This document shows positions 35,174 to 41,563 of a stretch of DNA of 41,563 nucleotides, piece by piece (positions within the stretch are counted from its first letter, which is position 1; every line of letters begins with the position of its first letter). The notes below the pieces were generated by a model. That model was not told the DNA's origin, ran no database searches, and saw only the letters and a program-made list of their open reading frames with translations. Source of the DNA: Mesorhizobium shangrilense (GTDB lineage Bacteria > Pseudomonadota > Alphaproteobacteria > Rhizobiales > Rhizobiaceae); assembly GCF_040537815.1 (NCBI RefSeq), contig NZ_JBEWSZ010000016.1:1-41563 (forward strand), written 5' to 3'. The position numbers were made by a program, and so were the translations under genes.

Positions 35174-35945
35174 GGAATCGAAGAAATAAGTACTTCACCT
35201 ATGAAATGCAATTGTAATACTTATCTCTTTCTCGATTGCTTTTTGCCGATAGCAGTAAGGACATGGCGGCAATTTAGGCGTCACACAAATCTCATATTAT
35301 CTTGTTCGAAACAAGCTTGACTTGGCAAATCCTGATTGCCATAACCCAGACGCAATCGAAAGTGTAAGCATCGACGCGAGAATGGCTTTGGGTATCACGT
35401 CACAACATTAGCCACACGTAATAAACGCTGGTCATATGTGAGTCAGGACTTCGTGTATTCTTTACATGAATCCGACATGTTCGAAGTATTGTCCGTGAGT
35501 AGTCGCGCTAGCAGTTTCCCAACTCTATGGCCCACGACGTTCTCTTGTGTTGTCGGATGGGAGCATGAATGGGACAGGACGCCGATCGGAACGCGTGGAC
35601 GTATGCGTATCTCAGTGCAGCCGATTTCTGCTCGAATGCACCAAACGGGTTACGGATCAGTACTTCGAAACCAGGGGGGAGAACTGGGATGACCAGCTGG
35701 ATAGTGTGCCGCTTGCGAAGATTTATGGTCGGCGCGTGGGAGACTTTTTCGGGAAGCTCACGCTTGCGGCGGCGTATTTTGATCGACGGATGAGCATGAC
35801 CCACCTTCATGCCGCCGATTGCTCGGCCGGACTCTTCGACGTCAGGCCGTCGGCGCCGTACCGCATGGCGCGCGGGTCGGAAAGCCTTTCATAAATGCAG
35901 CGATGGGCAAGAAAAGGGTCACTTGAAAAGTGGCGTAATTAATCC
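35174..35945. other. Intergenic region upstream of the polysaccharide operon
   Basis: About 770 bases, more AT-rich than the left half of the window. It should contain the right end of the insertion sequence and the promoter of the operon starting at 35946. Two overlapping opposite frames (35547-35894 plus; 35508-35810 minus) look neither clearly real nor clearly false; I do not call them. Confidence 0.4.
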
Positions 35946-36917
35946 ATGCTTTGGCTTGTCGGAACTGGTCCCATGGCGCGCGATTACGCCTTGGTCCTTA
36001 AAAATATAGATATACCGTTTACTGTTGTCGGAAGGGACGGTGAGCGAACTGCGATCTTTGCGCGCGACTTCGGTTGCGATGGTATCTCGGATGGAGTGGG
36101 CCATGCTGTACGCATAGCATTCCGTGGCGAAGTTGCTATGCCTAGCTTTGCCATTGTCGCGACCCCCGTTGATACCCTTGCCCCGCTTACGGCGCTTCTC
36201 GCTGATATATGTCCTCAGATTCTCGTGGAAAAGCCGGGCGCGCTTGAGGCGGCTGAGATGGAGGCAATATTTCGGCATCCGCGTATAGCTAGCGGAGTGA
36301 CCTCCGTCTTCGTTGGTTACAATCGCCGTTTTTTGGCGAGCGTAAATACTCTCCGCAATCGATTGGCCGAAGAAGGATCGGTTCTCTCCGCAAGCATTGA
36401 ATTCGACGAACCGGTTCCGCGAATCGAATCGCTTGACACCAACGCAGCAATTAAGGCGCGCTGGGGCTATGCCAATGCCTCTCATGTCTTCGATCTTCTC
36501 TTCTATCTCTGTGGCCGTTCCGTCGAGCTACACACCGTCGCGTCCCAGCCGGTGGATCCTGCGATTGCATGGCATCCAGGGCACTCGGTATTCCTGGGAA
36601 GCGGTCTTACATCAACAGGAACACGTTATGTATACCACGGCAACTACGCCTCGGTGGGACGCTGGCGCATTGCGATGAGTGTTCCTCGGCGACGGTACAT
36701 ACTGATGCCGCTTGAGACTTTGAAGATGGTCGAAGGGCCGTCAGTCGCCGAGCAAGATGTGCCGTTATTGTATAGGGATGACTCCAATCTCAAACCTGGT
36801 CTCAAGGGACAGGTTGAGGCTTTCCTCTCAGGCGACCCTGCAGCCCGCTTGGCCACAGCTGCATATCAAGCTTGGCACCTTCGTCATCTCGCAACAGTCT
36901 TTGGATATCCCCTGTGA
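35946..36917 (+). CDS. Gfo/Idh/MocA-type oxidoreductase, first of a pair
   Basis: 323 residues. An N-terminal Rossmann domain opens with MLWLVGTGPMARDYALVL, the next strands give VVGRDGER and FAIVATPVD, and the family EKP motif is ILVEKPGALEA at about residue 95. The C-terminal alpha/beta domain includes FVGYNRRFLASVNTLRNRL and WGYANASHVFDLLFYLCG. The glycine motif GTGPM is a variant of GxGxxG. Such enzymes oxidise or reduce sugar nucleotides. Its stop codon overlaps the start of the second oxidoreductase by four bases and two capsule export/assembly genes follow, so it probably modifies a sugar of a surface polysaccharide. No obvious ribosome binding site. Confidence 0.82.
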   Translation: MLWLVGTGPMARDYALVLKNIDIPFTVVGRDGERTAIFARDFGCDGISDGVGHAVRIAFRGEVAMPSFAIVATPVDTLAPLTALLADICPQILVEKPGALEAAEMEAIFRHPRIASGVTSVFVGYNRRFLASVNTLRNRLAEEGSVLSASIEFDEPVPRIESLDTNAAIKARWGYANASHVFDLLFYLCGRSVELHTVASQPVDPAIAWHPGHSVFLGSGLTSTGTRYVYHGNYASVGRWRIAMSVPRRRYILMPLETLKMVEGPSVAEQDVPLLYRDDSNLKPGLKGQVEAFLSGDPAARLATAAYQAWHLRHLATVFGYPL

Positions 36918-38068
36918 CCTCCCAGATCCTAAAAATAGACGTTGCATCGCACTCTTCAGTTCTCGCAGGAATAGGTGGCCCTGACCACCGCCGGGTCGGC
37001 AGTCCCCCGGTGGTAGAGGGTGCACGAGTGGCGGTGGTTGGGCTCGGTCTGATGGGCGCGCGCCACGTCACTGCAGCGCTACGTCGTAGGTGCACTATCG
37101 TGGGACTTGTTGATCCCTCCGCCAAGCCGCATGCAATCCAGTTAAATCCTGATCTTGCTTCGCTTCGCTGCGACAGTCTGGCAGAGCTTCCGTCCGATAA
37201 TGTGGATCTCGTCGTCATTGCCACTACGGCAGACCTTCATCATAGGCTCGCGATAGAGGCAATCGGCCTTGGCTTCAGGCGCATCGTAATTGAGAAGCCT
37301 GTCTCTCAATCCGTTGATGAAGCAATCGATATCAAGCTCCGATCGGAGGACAAAGGCGTTCGCGTCATAGTCAATCATGGGAGACGCTATTGCGACGCCT
37401 ACGCGCGCGTACGTCATCTGAAGGAGGAGATGGGCGATATTAAAACTGTTACGTTACGATTTGGCGGGGGGGCACTGGGCTGTGTCGGCACCCATTGGAT
37501 AGATCTGGCGAACACGCTGATCGATGCAAGAGCGACCCATGTCTTTGCTACCGAAACCCAGCCCGCCGACAATCCGCGTGGGATGCGTTTTAATGATCCG
37601 GGCGCAAGTTTAATGATTGTTTATGAAAATGGAGCGTCTGCTTTTATTGACACCCGTGATGATGTTGGGTTTATGGGGGGAGCAGCGATTTCTTTCTCAA
37701 AGGGCGAACTGACTTGGACCGAAGAGTTCGGTCCTTGGACACTTCGCCGACGTCGCGGAGCAGATTTGGAACGGCCGCTTGCTCGTTACGGAACGCCGTT
37801 GTTTGCATCTCCTTTCTCCCCCAGTGCCACTGCACTAGATCCAAACGATATTCTCTGGCGACATAATGGCGAACAGGCTGTTCTTGGCTATGCCCAGAGC
37901 GCGATGGACGATGCGTTGGGGGATCATCCTCCGATTTCGGGAATCGACGCTGCCATTCAAACGATGCGTATTTACGCGGCGGCTCGAGCCTCCCACGTTA
38001 GCTGCAATTCGGTCTGCATTGATACCATTGATCCGGCCTCTCTGGCAGCTCGTTTTTCCATTCCCTAA
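36914..38068 (+). CDS. Gfo/Idh/MocA-type oxidoreductase, second of a pair
   Basis: 384 residues from a GTG at 36914, chosen because GTGA overlaps the stop of the preceding gene, indicating translational coupling; the open frame upstream has no better start. NAD(P)-binding motif VAVVGLGLMGARHVTAAL lies about 38 residues in, which is a longer N-terminal extension than usual. VIATTADLHHRLAIEAIGLG, then IVIEKPVSQSVDEAI carries the EKP lysine, and NHGRRYCDAYARVRHLKEEM and GCVGTHWIDLANTLID match the substrate domain, with the usual histidine in THWIDL. The C-terminal end has a helix typical of the family. Partner of the first oxidoreductase in sugar modification. Confidence 0.88.
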   Translation: MTSQILKIDVASHSSVLAGIGGPDHRRVGSPPVVEGARVAVVGLGLMGARHVTAALRRRCTIVGLVDPSAKPHAIQLNPDLASLRCDSLAELPSDNVDLVVIATTADLHHRLAIEAIGLGFRRIVIEKPVSQSVDEAIDIKLRSEDKGVRVIVNHGRRYCDAYARVRHLKEEMGDIKTVTLRFGGGALGCVGTHWIDLANTLIDARATHVFATETQPADNPRGMRFNDPGASLMIVYENGASAFIDTRDDVGFMGGAAISFSKGELTWTEEFGPWTLRRRRGADLERPLARYGTPLFASPFSPSATALDPNDILWRHNGEQAVLGYAQSAMDDALGDHPPISGIDAAIQTMRIYAAARASHVSCNSVCIDTIDPASLAARFSIP

Positions 38069-38101
38069 TGTGTTCCTCCCTGTGAAAATTGGACATCGTG
38101 T

Positions 38102-39304
38102 ATGTCATTGCAAGTCAGAAACGGGGTGGGAGAGCCTCGAGACCCTTCGACCTATATTGAGCCTGATAGCCACACTCGGTCGGGAACGATGTCGCGCCAA
38201 CATAAGCAATTCGCATGGGGACGGCTTGTTCTTTTCCTGACAGTTGCGGTAGCGCCCACCTTAGCAGCCGTTATCTACTCACAAATCGCAGCCTCGCCGA
38301 TTTATGCTTCAGAGGTTTCTTTCGCGATACGCTCACGAGATGGGCAGTCCTCAATCTCAGGACTTGGAGCACTTGCGGGTAACCTCGGTGTCGGACTCGC
38401 TGGATCGAACGATATTTATGCAGTCCGCAGTTATTTGCAGTCGACGGGCCTGTTTGAAAAGATAGACGCCGCAACAGGTTTCAGCACCGGTGCTGCAAAA
38501 CATGATCGCGATTGGATCGTTCGTCTGCCAGACAATGCTTCGACCGAAGAGAAATTAGCCTACTATCTTTCTATGGTTCAAGTGAAAATCTCCAACGTCG
38601 AGCAAATTGTGACCATCCGTGCAGAGGCGTTCTCGCCGGAGGATGCGAGGACATTGGCGACGACCCTAATCCTTCGCACTGACGAGTTCGTAAACAAACT
38701 GAACGAGCGCGCCAAGCTCGATTTCGTAGCCTTCGCGGAAAGCGAGGTGAGGAAAGCTGAAGATCGTGTTAGCCGAACTCGTCTTGATATCATGCAATGG
38801 CGCAATGCTAATCTCCAGGTGGATCCCGAGAAGGCGGTTGAGTCTCAACTCACTATCATCAGCGGCCTCGAGACTGACTTGGCGAAGACGCGAGCTGACA
38901 TCTCTCAGATGGAGAACATGACGACCGATGTTCAGGCGCGCATGCGGCTGATGCGGCTGCGCGAGCAAGCTCTGGCCAAACAGATAGAAGAGGAGCGGGC
39001 AAAGATCACCGGCAGGAATTCAGCAATGGCTACGATGCTGTCTGAATTTGAGCGACTCCAGATCGAGCGTGACCTGGCCGAGAAGTCCTATGCGACAGCG
39101 CTCGAGTCGCTCAGGGCGGCGCAGCAAGAGGCTACGCAGAAGCAGAAGTACATCGTCGTCACCGCAGATCCCTCACTCCCACAAGACCCGTCTTTCCCGC
39201 GCCCAATATTTCATCCGGCGATTGTTGCCGCCTCGGGGATCGGTATTTATCTTGTGCTGATTTTCCTTTTGTCTCTGGCGCGTGATTACCGTGACAGCCG
39301 CTAA
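38102..39304 (+). CDS. Capsule polysaccharide export inner-membrane protein, KpsE/RkpR/Wzz-like
   Basis: 400 residues (371 if the ATG at 38189 with GGGA upstream is used). Topology is that of polysaccharide co-polymerases: a cytoplasmic N-terminus, first membrane segment LVLFLTVAVAPTLAAVIYS (about 43-61), a long periplasmic part with coiled-coil stretches (about 225-345, such as LETDLAKTRADISQMENM), and a second membrane segment AIVAASGIGIYLVLIFLLSL near the end, ahead of which stands PSLPQDPSFPRPI, the Pro-rich motif of this family. KpsE links the ABC exporter of a capsule to the outer-membrane channel. No kpsM, kpsT or kpsD is in the window. Confidence 0.85.
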   Translation: MSLQVRNGVGEPRDPSTYIEPDSHTRSGTMSRQHKQFAWGRLVLFLTVAVAPTLAAVIYSQIAASPIYASEVSFAIRSRDGQSSISGLGALAGNLGVGLAGSNDIYAVRSYLQSTGLFEKIDAATGFSTGAAKHDRDWIVRLPDNASTEEKLAYYLSMVQVKISNVEQIVTIRAEAFSPEDARTLATTLILRTDEFVNKLNERAKLDFVAFAESEVRKAEDRVSRTRLDIMQWRNANLQVDPEKAVESQLTIISGLETDLAKTRADISQMENMTTDVQARMRLMRLREQALAKQIEEERAKITGRNSAMATMLSEFERLQIERDLAEKSYATALESLRAAQQEATQKQKYIVVTADPSLPQDPSFPRPIFHPAIVAASGIGIYLVLIFLLSLARDYRDSR

Positions 39305-40559
39305 CGCTGCGGTATCCGCCTGTTCAATCCTTCTTCTCGGAGGGCCTGTCGGGCCCTTCTTCGCGAATCTCGCCCGAGTTTTGCGTGGCCGCGGGTTTGT
39401 GGTTGAGCGTTGCATGTTCAACCCAGGCGATCACCTGTTCGGCCTCGGCGGCGCGCTGGCATTGTCACCAGGCGAGGTCGAGACACAACTAGGAGTTCCG
39501 CCCTGGCATGCCGCAGTCGTCTTTGGTGTTGATCGTTACAGACACAAGATCTTCTTTGATGCTCTCCGCGCCAGAAATGTTCCCGTGCTTTGTCTGGAAG
39601 AGGGATACATCCGGCCCGGTTTCGTGACATGCGAATGGAACGGTTCTCATCACCATTCTCCTCTTCGCATGAGTCCAAATGTCGAGAGAAGAGATCATCT
39701 AGATCTTTCTGACGTTATGGAGCCGGACGAAGGGTGCTGCCATGGCTTACGTCAGGCGTTGTTCGCCATTGCGCAAATCGTATGGCTCCGTGCGTTCATT
39801 CCCCTCATGGGCGGAACCTGGCACCGCAAACGAAGGCTTGCGAAAGAGGCCTTGTGCTGGCCGCTTGGATGGACGCGACGGGCTCTCCATCGGCGTTCGG
39901 ACGCGCGTGTTTTGAGGGAGCTGGTCAAGGCTGGCACGCCTTATCGCGTGGTGGCACTTCAAGTTCACGACGATGCCAATCTAGTAGCCAACGGGGAGGG
40001 GTGGCGTGTCGAGACAATGATCAAAGAGCTCTTGGCAGCCTTCTCTCACCACGCGCCACCTGAGGAGCATCTGCTTTTCAAGATTCATCCCCTAGACGCG
40101 GGGCATCTGGACCATCGTTCCATCGTGGCTAATAGTTTAAGCTGCCACGTCAATGCCAAGCGAGTGCATGTCGTTTGCGACGTGCCGTTGGGGGAAGCCG
40201 TAAAGGCGTCTAGCGGACTTGTCACCATCAATTCGACTTCGGGCCTCTCGGGTCTCCATCACGGCGTTCAGACAGATATCCTTGGGCAGGCCTTCTACGA
40301 AGGCAACGGACTCGCCCGGCACTGCCGCGATCTCATGAAGATTTGGACATCCCCTCATTCCCCCGATCCGCGTAGCGTCGCAACCCTACGAATGCGCATC
40401 TACACGCACGCTGTCATCCCCGGCTCATTTTATGGCGCCGGCGCTATGGAGCGTCTCGCTTGGCGCGTAGCGAGTCGCTTGACGACCGGCCTGCCGCGGC
40501 CGTCAATCATGGACAGAGAAGCTTTGAACCAGGAGTTCAACCCCAACAAGAGTTCATAG
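39282..40559 (+). CDS. Capsule polysaccharide biosynthesis protein, KpsS-like
   Basis: About 425 residues; a GTG at 39291 is an equally possible start, both overlapping the preceding gene. Capsule_synth family features are LLLGGPVGPFFANLARVLRG, VLCLEEGYIRPGFVTCE, VVALQVHDDANL, HLLFKIHPLDAGHLDHR and a late VTINSTSGLSGLHHGVQTDI. KpsS-type proteins are beta-Kdo transferases that build the linker between lipid and capsule; RkpJ of Sinorhizobium is a relative. It ends the visible operon, 158 bases before the IS66-like element. Cytoplasmic, peripheral membrane. Confidence 0.88.
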   Translation: MITVTAANAAVSACSILLLGGPVGPFFANLARVLRGRGFVVERCMFNPGDHLFGLGGALALSPGEVETQLGVPPWHAAVVFGVDRYRHKIFFDALRARNVPVLCLEEGYIRPGFVTCEWNGSHHHSPLRMSPNVERRDHLDLSDVMEPDEGCCHGLRQALFAIAQIVWLRAFIPLMGGTWHRKRRLAKEALCWPLGWTRRALHRRSDARVLRELVKAGTPYRVVALQVHDDANLVANGEGWRVETMIKELLAAFSHHAPPEEHLLFKIHPLDAGHLDHRSIVANSLSCHVNAKRVHVVCDVPLGEAVKASSGLVTINSTSGLSGLHHGVQTDILGQAFYEGNGLARHCRDLMKIWTSPHSPDPRSVATLRMRIYTHAVIPGSFYGAGAMERLAWRVASRLTTGLPRPSIMDREALNQEFNPNKSS

Positions 40560-40793
40560 AGCACCCAAATCATGTCGGATCTTTATAGGCGAACTGCACG
40601 CGTTCGTCGCCATCGATCGCACTTCGATATTCGCCTTCATTGAACTATACGAAGGCCAAAACAGCGGTCGCGATAGAGTTTCATCTCAGTTGATCCCGGT
40701 TGCCGCCTGCAAGAATCGTAAGCGCTGTCCCGTTGGCACCTTTCGCGCGTTGTCGTGAGCGACGATGCTCGGAGCCTTTGAGGGCTTCGACAC

Positions 40794-41240
40794 ATGACGA
40801 TTTCAGAGCTTACGCTTAAGTCCAGGGACGAGGAGCCGGTTCGACGGCTTGAGATATTCACGGGTTCTGGACGGCGGCGCGAATGGTTGCCGGAGGAGAA
40901 GGCGCGGATCGTGGCGGAAAGCTACGATGCTGGCGGGACCGTGAGCGCGGTGGCTCGGCGACATGCATTGTCCCCGCAGCAGCTGTTCGCCTGGCGCCGG
41001 TTCGCGCGGGTGCCGTTGGCGAATGCGCCGGCACCGGAGCCGTTGTTTGTTCCAGCGGTGGTCGCGGCACAGGAGCCCGAACCGGCGGGGAAGCGCGCGA
41101 GATCGACACGGAAGCGGAAGGCCGCGCGAGAAACCGGCGTGATAGAGCTGGAGATTGACGGCGTCGCCATGCGGGTCGGTCGTGGCGCCGACGCCAGGAC
41201 GGTGGCGGCGGTGATCCGTGCGCTGAAGGCGCCGTCGTGA
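40794..41240 (+). CDS. tnpA: IS66 accessory protein TnpA
   Basis: 148 residues. The N-terminal part EIFTGSGRRREWLPEEKARI, then VAESYDAGGTVSAVARRHAL and SPQQLFAWRR forms the helix-turn-helix of the IS66 OrfA/TnpA family. The C-terminus VIELEIDGVAMRVGRGAD followed by ARTVAAVIRALKA also fits the family. It overlaps tnpB by four bases (GTGA), as is usual in these elements. Needed with TnpB and TnpC for transposition; here it cannot work in cis. Confidence 0.93.
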   Translation: MTISELTLKSRDEEPVRRLEIFTGSGRRREWLPEEKARIVAESYDAGGTVSAVARRHALSPQQLFAWRRFARVPLANAPAPEPLFVPAVVAAQEPEPAGKRARSTRKRKAARETGVIELEIDGVAMRVGRGADARTVAAVIRALKAPS

Positions 41241-41446
41241 TCGGGCCGACGGGTGTGGTCAAGGTGATGGTCGCGACGAAGCCGGTGGACTTCCGCAAGG
41301 GGGCCGAGGGCCTGGCGGCGCTGGTGCGCGAGACGATGGGCGCCGATCCGTTCTCTGGCGCGGTCTACGTCTTCAGGGCCAAGCGCGCCGACCGGGTCAA
41401 GCTGGTGTACTTCGACGGCACCGGCGTGTGCCTGCTGGCGAACTAA
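41237..41446 (+). pseudogene. IS66 TnpB, truncated
   Basis: Begins with the canonical VKVMVATKPVDFRKGAEGLA and continues through DPFSGAVYVFRAKRADRVKL to GTGVCLLAN, then stops. The intact protein is about 115 residues and continues with KRLE after LLA, so the last 45 or so codons are missing. The sequence after the stop no longer resembles IS66. Confidence 0.85.
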
Positions 41447-41563
41447 CTGGCTTCATACTACAGCCCTTTCCTTGAGATCGGAGCATTTTGAGGAGTTGAG
41501 TCGGCGGATAGCCTCTGCCCGATGGGCAAGCTGGTTCCATCGGCTGGATTGTTTGGCTGGGAC
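41447..41563 (+). other. Sequence right of the IS66 break, open to the window edge
   Basis: One plus frame is open from about 41440 to the end and reads LRSEHFEELSRRIASARWAS then WFHRLDCLAG. It could be the start of another transposase or an unrelated gene; too short to name. Confidence 0.25.

Larger units (their letters stand above)
40718..41446 (+). mobile_element. IS66-family element, left end and two of three genes, truncated
   Basis: GTAAGCG at 40718 is the typical end of IS66 elements, followed 76 bases later by the first gene. The second gene is cut after 69 codons and no tnpC follows, so the element is broken at about 41445. The right terminal repeat is not in the window. Confidence 0.7.

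Noticed and set aside
33690..35290. Terminal inverted repeats of the IS701-like element
   Set aside because: Inspection of both flanks showed only chance matches of fewer than ten bases; no target duplication could be defined.
35285..35335. Possible nod box (TTCGAAACAAGCTT followed by GGCAAATC) upstream of the polysaccharide operon
   Set aside because: The AAACAA core fits, but aligning it to the nod-box consensus leaves the left half without the ATC-N9-GAT pattern and most other positions mismatched.
35547..35894. 115-residue plus frame, overlapping a 100-residue minus frame
   Set aside because: Neither has a ribosome binding site or a recognised family and they overlap each other; left uncalled.
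40734..40749. Sigma-54-like GG-N10-GC spacing (TGGCACCTTTCGCGC)
   Set aside because: It lies inside the left end of an IS66-type element, the -12 part lacks TTGC, and no NifA-type upstream site was seen.

Overview
The window looks like an accessory region of a rhizobial alphaproteobacterium, most likely a Mesorhizobium symbiosis island, chromosomal island or large plasmid. The reasons are the nadABC-bioBFDAZ-panD block (known from Mesorhizobium symbiosis islands), a NadQ-type regulator, an ExoX-type exopolysaccharide repressor, a MucR/Ros regulator lacking zinc ligands, a rhizobial-type PmtA, and a heavy load of IS remnants and pseudogenes. The species call is inference; no tRNA, rRNA or CRISPR was recognised.

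Left part (1-9.7 kb): a truncated MocR-type aminotransferase end, an IS91-like remnant, an MsbA-type ABC exporter, a rubbish-heap of decayed genes (5-oxoprolinase subunit C-like, biotin carboxylase, HesB/IscA), then an intact minus-strand set of a sulfonate-type ABC transporter (binding protein, permease, ATPase) followed by a flavin-dependent monooxygenase. These probably import an organosulfur or similar compound and oxidise it.

Middle (9.7-20.8 kb): mostly small or orphan genes (DUF309, cold-shock protein, MucR paralogue, outer-membrane protein, PmtA, two small secreted proteins) separated by fragments (ABC ATPase, 2-hydroxychromene-2-carboxylate isomerase, IS pieces), then alanine dehydrogenase with the stump of its divergent Lrp-type regulator. 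A 3' region of the glycine-rich protein gene occurs again, inverted, directly behind panD.

Cofactor block (20.8-30.8 kb, minus strand): nadQ, then nadA-nadB-nadC-bioB-bioF-bioD-bioA-bioZ-panD, nine genes with 4-bp overlaps or gaps of at most about 52 bp. They make quinolinate/nicotinate mononucleotide, biotin (from a BioZ-made pimeloyl precursor) and beta-alanine for pantothenate. A perfect 7-7-7 palindrome lies between nadQ and nadA.

Right part (30.8-41.6 kb): ExoX and small proteins, an adenosine kinase pseudogene, a full-length IS701-like transposase, then a plus-strand surface-polysaccharide operon (two Gfo/Idh/MocA oxidoreductases, a KpsE/RkpR-like export protein and a KpsS-like capsule protein), which is cut off on the right by a truncated IS66-type element.
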